64,000 bases of DNA from NCBI RefSeq assembly GCF_004361915.1, contig NZ_SNWP01000010.1, positions 816,501 through 880,500 of the forward strand, read 5' to 3'. The notes beneath the pieces are model-generated. The model did not search any database, was not told where the DNA came from, and saw nothing but the letters and a program-made list of their open reading frames with translations. Origin of the DNA: Sediminibacterium goheungense. Lineage in GTDB: Bacteria; Bacteroidota; Bacteroidia; Chitinophagales; Chitinophagaceae. Below, in pieces: positions 54,970 through 64,000 of this stretch (position 1 is its first letter; the number at the start of each line of letters is the position of its first letter). The translations under genes and the position numbers were made by a program.

Positions 54970-54986
54970 TTCTGTCGGGGCAGGCT
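54959..54986. repeat. Palindromic insertion in the amidase RHS core
   Basis: ACCCCGAACAATTCTGTCGG followed by GGCAGGCT. Compared with the sister gene near 46570, about 26-28 extra bases split the codons between LQ and VTHVRG. The end CAGGCT is shared with the next palindrome. Confidence 0.7.
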
Positions 54987-55454
54987 CTGCAAATTATCAA
55001 AGAACATCCTTCCTATAGTCAGGACAGGCTATCAACGTTAGGTGTTTCGTTGCTAACTGTAAATATACAAATATCCGTTCTTTGTTACCGGCAGGTTACT
55101 CAATATGTGCTGTTTCAGTTCCTGGTCTGAACCTACCTGGTCAAAACCACTGCCGCCAGCAACATATTTAAATTGCTCATCAAACAATACCCAGTTTACA
55201 TAAGCTTTGGGCTTGCTACTGCTGTCCGAACGGGCATTCAACATATCTGTCATCCCCGGACTCAATGCTCCCCCGCTAACCAGTTCTCCGGCTGTATATT
55301 TACCTGCTGCCGATTGTGCAACACCCCCTGCCAATGCCGCCACCAAATCCGCTAACGGACTCACAGGACTACCTGACGTTACACCGTTTAACCGATACCA
55401 GCTTTTGGCATGTATATTCACTTTATCACCACTCATTGGTTTTAATGGGTGCAT
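54970..55454 (-). pseudogene. Frameshifted RHS core upstream of the amidase toxin
   Basis: The frame from 55454 reads HPLKPMSGDKVNIHAKSWYR, GGVAQSAAGKYTAGELVSGG and NGYLYIYS then stops. Compared with 46.6 kb ([11 protein letters not shown]) there is one extra base in TACAGTTAGC and two palindromic insertions (54959 and 55006). It is the longest RHS core remnant, but it still lacks the repeat-rich body, which would lie beyond 55454. Confidence 0.75.
55006..55030. repeat. Second palindromic insertion in the amidase RHS core
   Basis: ATCCTTCCTATAGTCAGGAC followed by AGGCT. A less perfect palindrome, same CAGGCT right end and similar length as the one at 54959, so probably the same family of small mobile repeats. 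Confidence 0.6.
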
Positions 55455-55620
55455 GCTGCGCTCAAAAAAAGGTATTACACTGTTACTACTTCATCTATAT
55501 CCCGCATCACTGTTAGTTTACGTAGTTATCTATGCTTACAAAATACTGAGGTACAGGTATTCCCGGAAACATCTATAGAACTTCAGGCTGTTTTAATATG
55601 AGCATCACAACTGATGCTTC

Positions 55621-56538
55621 TTATTCGCTGATTCTTAACACAACATTCCCTTTTTTCCTTCCCGTATCCACATAACGATGTGCTTCTACGATTTCATCTA
55701 TCGGAAAGGTTTTATCGATAATGGCTTTGAATGCTCCTGTTTCAAACAAGGTTTTTAATAGTGTGAGCTGATGCACAGTTTCAGCAGCATATACAGAAAG
55801 TACATTTTTATACACACCGTTTTCTTTCAGCAGATGCTTATATTCCTTTTTATCAGATACACCCACCGCATCGAATATGATATCAAATTTTTCTGTTCTG
55901 GCAGTAACATCTTCCCGATCATATAGAATGATCTGATTTACACCCAATGATGCAGCCAGTTGTTCTCCTGCTGAACTACAAACAACTGTAATATCAGCAT
56001 CATAGAATTTTGCGAGTTGTATAGCAGCGATACCAACTGAACCCGTTGCTCCAATAATTAATATTTTTGGACGGTTGATTTTTGTTATGCCTGCTTTTTC
56101 TAAAAAATAAATAGCGGTTTGTCCGCCGAAAACTATCGCTGCGGCTTCTTCATGTGTGGCATTTTCCGGCATGTGAATCACATTGCTGTTTTCGTGAACA
56201 GTAATATATTCTGCATAGGTGCCAAAAGAAAGTCCCCGCATACCGAATACATTATCACCCACTTTAAATTTCGACACCTTATTGCCTGCCGCTTCAACAA
56301 CACCTGAAAATACCGTTCCCAAAATAGATCTTCTGGGTCTTGATATACCTAAAACCAATCGCATAATCAACTTCTGCATTCCTTTACCAGCAAGGCTTCT
56401 CACTTTTGTATCACCTGAATTAACAGCGCTTGCAACAATTCGTACTAAAATCTGGTTCCTTTTTATAATGGGTATCCGGACTTCCTGAATTTTCAGAACT
56501 TCAGGAGAACCATATTGTGTGCAGATGACGGCTTTCAT
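55621..56538 (-). CDS. Zinc-free alcohol dehydrogenase / quinone oxidoreductase family protein
   Basis: 305 residues. GroES-like N-terminal domain (KAVICTQYGSPEVLKIQEV, VASAVNSGDTKVR), nucleotide-binding domain with ILIIGATGSVGIAAIQLAKF, and a C-terminus IVEAHRYVDTGRKKGNVVL. The zinc ligands of classical alcohol dehydrogenases are absent. It is an NAD(P)H-dependent reductase of quinones or enones, exact substrate unknown. It lies at the right border of the island with a 166-bp gap to the last RHS fragment, and 206 bases from the Crp-like gene upstream. Confidence 0.88.
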   Translation of the reverse strand: MKAVICTQYGSPEVLKIQEVRIPIIKRNQILVRIVASAVNSGDTKVRSLAGKGMQKLIMRLVLGISRPRRSILGTVFSGVVEAAGNKVSKFKVGDNVFGMRGLSFGTYAEYITVHENSNVIHMPENATHEEAAAIVFGGQTAIYFLEKAGITKINRPKILIIGATGSVGIAAIQLAKFYDADITVVCSSAGEQLAASLGVNQIILYDREDVTARTEKFDIIFDAVGVSDKKEYKHLLKENGVYKNVLSVYAAETVHQLTLLKTLFETGAFKAIIDKTFPIDEIVEAHRYVDTGRKKGNVVLRISE

Positions 56539-56744
56539 TTTGGGTAGTTTAAAAAATTACAACCAAAATTTCTGAACCAAAAATTTTCATTTGTCTGATT
56601 CAGTTGTAAGCCTTTTGTCACAAGCATTCCCTGCCCTATGCATATAATTTTCATTTGCAAATCTTTTATCTTCTGGTAAAACGATATTGCAAAAATAGAT
56701 GGGCTACTATCTTGTACTGATTCACTTAAGTTAAAAAAGGGTTC

Positions 56745-57326
56745 CTACTTTTTACTTTTATCCGTAATTCTTGCTCTTAACCTGCTTAAAGATTGGGGTT
56801 GTACCCCCAGATAACTTGCCAGCTGATGTTGTGGCACCCGTTGAATCAGGTCTGGTCTTGATTCCAGTAAATTGAGGTATCGTTGTTCGGGAGAAGATGT
56901 TTTAAATTTATCGAAGTCCAACTGCTGTTTTGCCAACAACTCTTCAGATAGTTTTCTGCATAGGATTTCAAATTTTGGAAATTTACTATTCATTTCTACT
57001 TCCATATCCGTATTTGAAATGGCAATGATAGAATCCTCAATACAACTTACATAATATCCGGATGGGGTTTTGCTGATTACACAATGTGGCGTCAATGCAT
57101 CCATTTCTGTATAAAAAGCCGTTGTTTTTTCTTCGGCATCAACCATATAATAAGCCCTTATGCAACCCTTCAGTACAAAGTAGCTGTCTTTTGTTTTTTG
57201 CCCTTCTTTGAGCAGAACCGTTCCTTTGGGAACCGAACGAAACAAATCCAGTGAAACCAGTGCATTTTTCTCTTCGTCGTTGAGTGTCACATATTTTGAT
57301 AAAAAATCGAATAGTATATTTTCCAT
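56745..57326 (-). CDS. Crp/Fnr family transcriptional regulator
   Basis: 193 residues. The cyclic-nucleotide-binding fold (FRSVPKGTVLLKEGQKTKDS, YFVLKGCIRAYY) is followed by an HTH with ASYLGVQPQSLSRLRARI. This short form is common in Bacteroidota and often lies next to the oxidoreductase it controls. The dehydrogenase 206 bases downstream on the same strand is a candidate target. Ligand unknown. Confidence 0.9.
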   Translation of the reverse strand: MENILFDFLSKYVTLNDEEKNALVSLDLFRSVPKGTVLLKEGQKTKDSYFVLKGCIRAYYMVDAEEKTTAFYTEMDALTPHCVISKTPSGYYVSCIEDSIIAISNTDMEVEMNSKFPKFEILCRKLSEELLAKQQLDFDKFKTSSPEQRYLNLLESRPDLIQRVPQHQLASYLGVQPQSLSRLRARITDKSKK

Positions 57327-57548
57327 TGCTTTACGGTTGCTGCTGTTTTCTGTTACACTTGCTAACAGTGTATAAAGTTACGCTATGCATACAACATAGA
57401 CAGATTTTACTGTACGGCAATTCAACCACTTATCATTAAAATTCAACGGAACAGATGGGTTCATCGTTCAGTATTGCAATTCGCAGCGTTTCTCCGACCT
57501 TCTCCAGATTTCTGCGCAGTAATATAAAGCTGGTGCAAGCCAGCATAA

Positions 57549-57578
57549 AAAAGCCCCGAAAATTTTCTTCGGGGCCTT
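57549..57578 (-). terminator. Terminator of the SusCD operon
   Basis: AAGCCCCGAA / TTCGGGGCCTT stem, T-run on the minus strand, 21 bases after the SusD stop codon. Confidence 0.85.
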
Positions 57579-57599
57579 GTATTACGATCATCCAATAAA

Positions 57600-58895
57600 T
57601 TAGAATGCAGGGTCGGCAGGTGTATTCGGATTACTATCTCTCTCGCGGAATGGATAAGGGAAGAGATTACGTTTACGCTCGCTGTTGGGGCGACCGAAAC
57701 GACGCATGTCTTCGAGTTTCATTCCAGACAGGTATAATTCAATACAACGGTTGCGGTAAATCTGAGTAAGCAGTTCAGCAACAGTTGCCGGGGCCACAGG
57801 AGTCAGATCAGCACCAATACCTAATGGATCATTGGCAGCTTTTTTGGTTACCACTTTGTTGAGTTCCAGTATACCATTTACCAGATCGGGTGTTGCCTGT
57901 CTGGCATAGGCTTCTGCTTTAATCAAAGTCATTTCACCCGGATAGTACAAAGGAATGGCAGCTGTAGCCGTATTCCAGAAACCATTGAGTCTGAAACGAG
58001 GATTGATGGTAGGATTGATCACGGTATAAAACGGAATACGCTTATCTGCGAGATCGGGTGCAATAGCCACAGGCAGACCCAGTGTAGAATCTACCGGTTG
58101 GTACACATTATTGGTTGACGTTACAAAATTGAAAACAGGATTTGGATTCGCTGCTTCAAAATTCATCGTAGAACGTTTGGTAAGGTCCACTGCATTGGCA
58201 GCAGCCAGTGCAGCCGCATAGTTACCGGCAAACAATGAATAACGTGCTTTCAATGCGTACAGTGTATTAACAATGTCTACCCCTGTAGGCACATCAGCTA
58301 TAAATGCAGTGCTGATGGCGTTGGTACTGATGGCCGCCAGTGCTTTATCAATGGCTGCAATGGCCCTTGTAAAACCAATGGTTCTATCAGAAAAAGTAGT
58401 AGTAGCAGTACCTACTGTATCAGGTACTTTTTCCCAGTAACTGGCTAAACAACCCATCGACAATGCTTTGTAGATGGTTGCATAAGCAATCAGTCCGCTG
58501 GCATAACCTTTATCGGTAAGTTTTGACGCAGCATTGATCACATTATTGGCATCGAATATAATTTTATTGGCACTGGTCCATACATTACCCAATAAAGCAT
58601 TGGTACCATCAACGGCTGTACCACCCGTACTGAACTGAAATTCAGAAGTATTACCGGGGTTCATCAGAATGGTTTCATTGGTAATTAAACCGGTAGCATC
58701 CGACATGCCATAGGCAACATTCGATGCATAGGTTCTTTGAAGGCCCACCACCGTACCGGCCAGTCCTTTGGCAGAACTGAATACCTGATCTGATGTGGCG
58801 GCATTGGGATTGCTGAAGTCTTTTTTACAACCTGCCGTTGTTAAGAGCAAAGCTGCCAGACCTGCATATATTGATGTTTGAATACTCTTTTGCAT
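57600..58895 (-). CDS. SusD/RagB family outer membrane lipoprotein
   Basis: 431 residues. Lipoprotein signal with lipobox TAGC (LLTTAGCKKDFSNPNAA), TPR-like helical body (NANNVINAASKLTDKGY-type region, ALAIKDALA-like repeats), and the family C-terminus NRCIELYLSGMKLEDMRRFG. SusD-like proteins cap the SusC channel and bind the nutrient at the cell surface. The gene follows susC by 18 bases in the same operon. Confidence 0.9.
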   Translation of the reverse strand: MQKSIQTSIYAGLAALLLTTAGCKKDFSNPNAATSDQVFSSAKGLAGTVVGLQRTYASNVAYGMSDATGLITNETILMNPGNTSEFQFSTGGTAVDGTNALLGNVWTSANKIIFDANNVINAASKLTDKGYASGLIAYATIYKALSMGCLASYWEKVPDTVGTATTTFSDRTIGFTRAIAAIDKALAAISTNAISTAFIADVPTGVDIVNTLYALKARYSLFAGNYAAALAAANAVDLTKRSTMNFEAANPNPVFNFVTSTNNVYQPVDSTLGLPVAIAPDLADKRIPFYTVINPTINPRFRLNGFWNTATAAIPLYYPGEMTLIKAEAYARQATPDLVNGILELNKVVTKKAANDPLGIGADLTPVAPATVAELLTQIYRNRCIELYLSGMKLEDMRRFGRPNSERKRNLFPYPFRERDSNPNTPADPAF

Positions 58896-58913
58896 ATAAG
58901 TAATTTTTGAGGA

Positions 58914-61900
58914 TTAAAATTTAGCCTGGATACCAAAACTGAATGTGCGCGGAATGGGTACTGCACCAAAATCAATACCACGAAGAATGGTACTTTGTCC
59001 GCCTGCATTCACTTCCGGATCATAGCCTTTATAATTATCCCAACTAATCAGGTTGCGGCCACTGAAGCTGATACTCAGATCGCTGAACCCTTTTACTTTT
59101 CCAAAATTATAACTGAGCGATAATTCACGCAGTTTGGTATAGCTACCATCATCTACGCGCCATTCTTCGATGGCATAGATACCGCTGATATAACCACGGG
59201 GTAAAATACCGCGATGTTCCTGCTCAGCTACTTTACCATTACCTACACCCTGACGTGTACGGAAATCAGCATTGAAAACATCCACACCTTTCACGGCATC
59301 GATCTGCACACGGAGACTCAGTTTTTTATAAGTGAACTCATTTACTAAACTGGTGGTATAATCAGGATTTGGGTCGCCGATTACTTTACGCAATACTGCA
59401 CCACTTGGCAAACCAGCAGTTCTGCCTGTTGTGAAGGTGGTAGCTGTATTCTGCACACCTCTTTCTGTTTGCGGAATACCACCTGCGTTTTTCACCTCAG
59501 TGCCATCTGCATTACGTGCGAAGAAAGTACCATAGAACACACCTACAGGCAGCCCTTCAATAATGGCAACCGGCGCGCCGGCATTGGTGCTCAGCAGGGT
59601 AAGTGCCTGACCGATACGAACGGCTTTGTTACGGTTATGGTTGAAGATACCGGTGATGTTCCAGTTAAAGTTTCTCTTTGCCACCGGATTACCTGTTAAC
59701 ACGATTTCATAACCTTTATTTTCCAGTGATCCGAAATTATCCAGCAAACTGCTGAAACCGGATGTAGGTGCAATGAAACGGTTAATGAGCAGGTCTTTTA
59801 CTTTCTTGTTGTAAATGTTTACCGTAAGTCCGATTCTGTTATTCAGGAAAGCCATATCAAAACCCAGTTCCACTTCCTGTTGTCTTTCAGGTCTTACATT
59901 CTCATTCGCCAGTGTACCGCTTGAGTTCAATGCTGTTCTGCCCTGATAAGAAGATGAACTATAGGTATTGAATCTTGAGTAAGCACCGATACCGGTAAGG
60001 TTACCACTTTCACCATAGGCCAGACGCACTTTCAACAGGTCCCACCATTTTGATACAGATGATTTACCCCAGAAATCGGTTCCTGAAATTACATAGCTAC
60101 CACTGGCTTTGTAATAAGTCTGGTTACGCTGGTTTTTACCAAATACAGAAGAACCATCCACCCGCATGGCACCGGTAATAAAGAACTGGTTGCGGTATTT
60201 AAAGTTCTGCTGAACGTATGCACCTGAGATAGAAATTTCACTTCTTTCATCAACAGGATCCAGTCTGGTACTGGCACCATTCACGGTTTGTACAAAAGGA
60301 GCGAGTCCTCTTCCCTGCAACAATGAATAGTTGTTCTTTTCATATTGCTGAGAAAAACCTACCTGTGTTACCGAATTGATATTGCTGGTGATATTTCTGC
60401 TATAAGTAGCATTCAGGTCATGGTTAATGGCAAAGAAACTGTTGTTACCGGTACTTGCATAACCGTTCTGTGTAGGATCCAAGGTAGGACCACCACCAAA
60501 GAATGCGGTACTCACGTTATACGCAAATGGAGGGATATAAGTGGTACCGTTCTGTGAATAGTTATCGATACCCATGGTATAATCAACCGTTAAACCGGTG
60601 ATGGGGCGGAGTTTCAGACCCATATTGGCAATTAAACGATTGGTGGTCTGACGTTGTTTGATGTCTTCAATAACAGAAACCGGATTGGCGCGTCCGCGTT
60701 CACCCACTGCCTGAATATTTCCGAGTGCATCTCTTGTCCAGATATTATGGAAGTTACCAATGATGGTGACTGAGTTCATGGGTGAGAAGAAGGAGTTACC
60801 ATCTGGTTTCTCATTCGCGGTGCTGTTAACATAATTCAGACCGAGGTTAAAGCTTGCCCATTTATTCAGTACCTGATCAATATTACTACGGAAACTATAA
60901 CGCTGGAAATCGGTATTTCTCACAATACCCTGGTTATAAAAATAAGACCCTGATACATAGTATTTGGTTTTATCGTTACCACCGCTGATCGAAATATTAT
61001 TATCCGTGCCGTTTGCATTGCGGAAAATATAGTCCTGGTAATCGTAACGGGTTACAGGAGTAGTAGTGGTGATAGCGGGTGAAAGGATATCCTGTGTTAA
61101 GGCACCCGGACCATCTGTAGGGCCGCCGAATTTAGTAGGCGCCTGGTTTACATCCAGTTTCTTCCGCAGGCTGCTGGTAGTAAAGCTGGTTGAAAAGCTT
61201 ACCGTAGGTACCCCGCTCTTTCCTTTTTTAGTAAAGATCTGTACCACACCGGCATTGGCACGGCTACCATAGATGGCAGCGGCAGCAGCACCATTCAGCA
61301 CTTCTATTCTTTCGATATCATTCGGATTGATATCTACCAAACGGCTCTGACCGATCGAACCTACAAAGTTACCACCATCGTAGTTGCTGGATGTATTGGT
61401 AACACGATTGGTAGCATTGTTTACAATCACCCCATCGATGATGTACAAGGGTTCTGAAGAAGAGGAGATTGAACTGATACCACGGAGGCGTACAGAAATA
61501 CCCCCTGCAGGGTCACCGGAGTTCTGCGAAATCTGCGCACCAGCTGTTTTACCTTGTAAAGCTGCCAGTACGTTTCCGGTAGCTCCTTTGTTAAGGTCTT
61601 CAGCACTTACAGAGCTGATATAACTTCCCAACTGACGGCGTGTGGTACCCTGTGAGTTACCGGTTACAATCACTTCATCGAGTTTGGAAACATCATCTGC
61701 CAGTTCTGCATTTACCGTATAACTGTTGTTACCGGCCGTTACTGTTAAAGATGACTGTTGTGTTTTGTAACCTGCACTCGAAAAAACAAGGGTATAGGTA
61801 CCGGGTTTCAGTGCAGATGTAAAACTGTAGCTACCTGTTGCATCGGTAGCAGCACCTGTACTGTTTTCCCTTACAACAACAGAAGCTGCTTCCACAGCTG

Positions 61901-62030
61901 TACCACCTTTGGCAGTAACTTTACCGGAAATGCGAACCTGCGCAATACCGGCGGCCGTAAACAGTGTGGTAAGCAGTAGTAAACAAACTGCTTTTACACT
62001 ACCCGGCTTCATAAGCGTTTTGATTTTCAT
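58914..62030 (-). CDS. SusC/RagA family TonB-linked outer membrane transporter
   Basis: 1038 residues. Signal peptide (ending about residue 30, AAGIAQ), a CarboxypepD-like domain (ISGKVTAKGGTAVEAASVVV), TonB box-like DEVIVTG, plug (GAAAAAIYGSRANAGVVQIF), and a large beta barrel ending PIPRTFSFGIQAKF with the final Phe. It imports oligosaccharides or other polymers together with SusD. The substrate is not shown by the sequence; the nearby anmK and DeoR-type regulator suggest amino sugar or murein fragments. Confidence 0.93.
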   Translation of the reverse strand: MKIKTLMKPGSVKAVCLLLLTTLFTAAGIAQVRISGKVTAKGGTAVEAASVVVRENSTGAATDATGSYSFTSALKPGTYTLVFSSAGYKTQQSSLTVTAGNNSYTVNAELADDVSKLDEVIVTGNSQGTTRRQLGSYISSVSAEDLNKGATGNVLAALQGKTAGAQISQNSGDPAGGISVRLRGISSISSSSEPLYIIDGVIVNNATNRVTNTSSNYDGGNFVGSIGQSRLVDINPNDIERIEVLNGAAAAAIYGSRANAGVVQIFTKKGKSGVPTVSFSTSFTTSSLRKKLDVNQAPTKFGGPTDGPGALTQDILSPAITTTTPVTRYDYQDYIFRNANGTDNNISISGGNDKTKYYVSGSYFYNQGIVRNTDFQRYSFRSNIDQVLNKWASFNLGLNYVNSTANEKPDGNSFFSPMNSVTIIGNFHNIWTRDALGNIQAVGERGRANPVSVIEDIKQRQTTNRLIANMGLKLRPITGLTVDYTMGIDNYSQNGTTYIPPFAYNVSTAFFGGGPTLDPTQNGYASTGNNSFFAINHDLNATYSRNITSNINSVTQVGFSQQYEKNNYSLLQGRGLAPFVQTVNGASTRLDPVDERSEISISGAYVQQNFKYRNQFFITGAMRVDGSSVFGKNQRNQTYYKASGSYVISGTDFWGKSSVSKWWDLLKVRLAYGESGNLTGIGAYSRFNTYSSSSYQGRTALNSSGTLANENVRPERQQEVELGFDMAFLNNRIGLTVNIYNKKVKDLLINRFIAPTSGFSSLLDNFGSLENKGYEIVLTGNPVAKRNFNWNITGIFNHNRNKAVRIGQALTLLSTNAGAPVAIIEGLPVGVFYGTFFARNADGTEVKNAGGIPQTERGVQNTATTFTTGRTAGLPSGAVLRKVIGDPNPDYTTSLVNEFTYKKLSLRVQIDAVKGVDVFNADFRTRQGVGNGKVAEQEHRGILPRGYISGIYAIEEWRVDDGSYTKLRELSLSYNFGKVKGFSDLSISFSGRNLISWDNYKGYDPEVNAGGQSTILRGIDFGAVPIPRTFSFGIQAKF

Positions 62031-62050
62031 ATTTCAGCGTTTATAGATAA

Positions 62051-62794
62051 TTACAAAATAGTAATGCCTTGTTTTTTATAAGGTTCAAATAATGGATTGG
62101 ATGGATCCAATTCCGTAATCATGGTATCAATTTCATCCAACCCACAAATGGTAAGTTTCTGGTGTGTATTTACTTTCTCAGCTATCGACAGCACTACTGT
62201 TTTTTCTGCTGCCTGTATCATCGCTTTTTTTACCTGTATTACTTCCCAGTCATTATCAGTAATACCTGTTTCATCAATAGCATTAATACCCATGATACAA
62301 AGATCTGCTTTGATGCCACTGATCTTTGAAATGGCTTCACCACCCACTGCAATCTGTGAACTCTTGGATATTTTATCGCCCAGAAAAATCACTTCAATAT
62401 TCGGATGCTGTGCATACTCATGTGCAGCAGGAATACTACCCGTAAAAAAAGTGGCGGTAAGATCGGGTGGTAGTATCCTGGCCATTTCAATAATGGTGGT
62501 TCCTCCGGTGGTAAGAATAAACATATTGTTCCTGATGAGTGGTACTGTTTTCTGTGCAATCAGTCTCTTACTATCAGCTTTATAAACATCCGATTTCAGG
62601 AAGGAACTATGAAATGATTTTGACAATGCACCGCCATGCACTTTGATAATTTTATCCATCTCCGCCAGTTCATTCAGATCGCGGCGGATCGTATCTTCGG
62701 ATACATTGATTTCATTACTCAGGTCTGAGGAAAGTATACGGTTATGCAGGTCGATCTGACGTAGGATATAAGCTTGACGTTCGGTTTTCAACAT
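62051..62794 (-). CDS. DeoR/GlpR family transcriptional regulator
   Basis: 247 residues. N-terminal HTH (LKTERQAYILRQIDLHNRIL, NVSEDTIRRDLNELAEMDK, GGALS) and a C-terminal sugar-phosphate sensor domain (LTTGGTTIIEMARIL, INAIDETGITDND). Such regulators respond to phosphorylated sugars. It is 20 bases upstream of susC and divergent from anmK, so it probably controls both. A perfect 14-bp palindrome lies in the divergent gap. Confidence 0.92.
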   Translation of the reverse strand: MLKTERQAYILRQIDLHNRILSSDLSNEINVSEDTIRRDLNELAEMDKIIKVHGGALSKSFHSSFLKSDVYKADSKRLIAQKTVPLIRNNMFILTTGGTTIIEMARILPPDLTATFFTGSIPAAHEYAQHPNIEVIFLGDKISKSSQIAVGGEAISKISGIKADLCIMGINAIDETGITDNDWEVIQVKKAMIQAAEKTVVLSIAEKVNTHQKLTICGLDEIDTMITELDPSNPLFEPYKKQGITIL

Positions 62795-62852
62795 AGCAGC
62801 AGGATAAGTATAATCCTTAAAATTAATGCAGGAAGTTGCGCATTTCCAAAAA

Positions 62853-62866
62853 TTTCTTGCAAGAAA
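62853..62866. promoter_or_regulatory. Palindromic operator candidate between DeoR and anmK
   Basis: TTTCTTGCAAGAAA is a perfect 14-bp palindrome in the 109-bp gap between divergent genes, 37 bases from the anmK start. Confidence 0.55.
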
Positions 62867-62903
62867 CTGCCGAAAGATGCGTTTTTAAGTCTAATTTAAA
62901 CCC

Positions 62904-64000
62904 ATGAACCAGAATATAGCGGCATTGTACAAAATTGCCAATAAGCAGGAAAGAACCATTATCGGATTGATGAGCGGCACTTCGGTTGACGGCCTTGACG
63001 TGGCTTTATGCCGTTTTTCGGGTCAGGGTATGGATACAAACCTGCATTTACTCGCATTTGAGACCGTTGCCTATAACGCTGCATTTAAAGAACAGATAAA
63101 GTCTGTTTTTTCCAAACGGCAGGTCGACCTTGAAAAAGTATGTGTTTTGAATGCCTGGGTAGCACTGGAACATGCCCATATTATCAATACCTGTTTAGCA
63201 AAATGGCAGGTTGCTGCCGCTGATGTTGACCTGATTGCAAGTCATGGACAAACCATTTATCATGCACCCAAATTTCTGCATCCTGATGATCAGTTTGGCA
63301 ATGCTACTTTACAGATTGGCGATGGCGACCATATGGCTGTAGCTACGGGCATCATTACCCTCAGCGATTTCAGGCAGAAACATGTGGCCGCCGGCGGCGA
63401 AGGAGCTCCATTGGCTGTTTATGGCGACTATCTGATTTTCAGTAATAAACAGGAAAACAGGATCATGCTCAATATCGGCGGTATTGCCAACTTTACCTAT
63501 CTCCCATCGAGCCTCGATGCCAGTGCTGTTTTCAGTACCGATGTAGGAACCGGCAATACTTTGATGGATGCCTATATACAGGAACATTTTCCCGGAAAAT
63601 ATTTTGATGAAAATGCAGCCATAGCCAAAGAAGGGAATATTCAGGCTTCTTTATTACAGGCACTCAAGCAAAATGATTTCTTCACCAACGATTTCCCTAA
63701 AACCATTGGCCCCGAACTCTTTAACCTGGAGTATTTGGATCAGGCTTTACAGGCTTCTAACAATACTCATTTGTCGCATGCAGATATCATGGCTACGCTG
63801 AACCGTTTTTCAGCAGATATGATAGTGGATGCATTACAGAGAAGTATGGGAAACAGAAAAGATTTTGTAGCTTATGTAAGTGGTGGCGGTATGCACAATC
63901 CTTTATTGATGCAACATATCAGGGAACAATTACCCGATATTATTTTCAGAAACACAGCAGAACTGGAAGTAAATCCGGATGCCAAAGAAGCCGTTCTTTT
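62904..64000 (+). CDS. anmK: Anhydro-N-acetylmuramic acid kinase, 3' end outside window
   Basis: About 365 residues visible from ATG 62904; the gene continues past the right edge and the usual length is near 390. Blocks are IIGLMSGTSVDGLDVALCRF, ASHGQTIYHAP, DFRQKHVAAGGEGAPLA, NIGGIANFTYL, STDVGTGNTLMDAYI and AYVSGGGMHNPLLM. It phosphorylates and opens 1,6-anhydroMurNAc to MurNAc-6-phosphate in cell wall recycling. It is divergent from the DeoR-type regulator. Confidence 0.93.
   Translation, partial: MNQNIAALYKIANKQERTIIGLMSGTSVDGLDVALCRFSGQGMDTNLHLLAFETVAYNAAFKEQIKSVFSKRQVDLEKVCVLNAWVALEHAHIINTCLAKWQVAAADVDLIASHGQTIYHAPKFLHPDDQFGNATLQIGDGDHMAVATGIITLSDFRQKHVAAGGEGAPLAVYGDYLIFSNKQENRIMLNIGGIANFTYLPSSLDASAVFSTDVGTGNTLMDAYIQEHFPGKYFDENAAIAKEGNIQASLLQALKQNDFFTNDFPKTIGPELFNLEYLDQALQASNNTHLSHADIMATLNRFSADMIVDALQRSMGNRKDFVAYVSGGGMHNPLLMQHIREQLPDIIFRNTAELEVNPDAKEAVL

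Overview
The window is a Bacteroidota chromosome segment, most likely from a Chitinophagaceae-type soil or freshwater bacterium. The signs are gldB, the type IX secretion regulator porX, a SusC/SusD pair, an lpxC-fabZ fusion, and promoters that fit TTG-N18-TAnnTTTG. No rRNA, tRNA or CRISPR array was recognised.

About 0-37.8 kb is housekeeping chromosome. It holds a CoA-binding protein with two small membrane proteins, a secreted phosphoesterase/PQQ-propeller protein, a histone H1-like protein, a secreted zinc protease, E2 of a 2-oxoacid dehydrogenase, icd, apaG, gldB, nadE, a universal stress protein, a lipoprotein, a thiolase, pyrD and a TerC protein. These are followed by a small regulator circuit with creD, an acyl-CoA dehydrogenase, an HhH protein, an MBL hydrolase, porX and an HD phosphohydrolase. 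The lipid A operon lpxD-lpxC/fabZ-lpxA-ABC ATPase comes next, and then a signalling cluster (response regulator kinase, CheB, CheR, large hybrid kinase). Several intergenic gaps carry degenerate 7-bp tandem repeats, usually as inverted pairs.

About 38-55.6 kb is an accessory island, almost entirely on the minus strand. It has at least six pieces of RHS (rearrangement hotspot) proteins. Each piece is an RHS core tail or less, then a different C-terminal toxin, then a small immunity-like gene. Predicted toxin activities are an NlpC/papain-like domain, a GIY-YIG nuclease, a BECR-like RNase, an M91-type metalloprotease, an N-acetylmuramoyl amidase, and one unidentified tail. No full-length RHS gene is present. 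Three of the toxin-immunity units end in the same terminator-plus-leader, which runs into a P-loop ATPase gene. Only the rightmost ATPase gene is intact, and it is followed by two tyrosine recombinases and then a third Bacteroidetes-type integrase. Two copies of a Y1 (RAYT/IS200-like) transposase element with long inverted ends, a truncated IS481 gene and several ~22-28 bp palindromes sit at the broken joints. The layout reads as a store of displaced toxin-immunity cassettes assembled by homologous and possibly site-specific recombination.

About 55.6-64 kb returns to ordinary chromosome: a quinone-oxidoreductase-like dehydrogenase, a Crp/Fnr regulator, a SusD/SusC pair, a DeoR-type regulator and, divergently, anmK. 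The last group may form an amino-sugar or peptidoglycan-scavenging locus.
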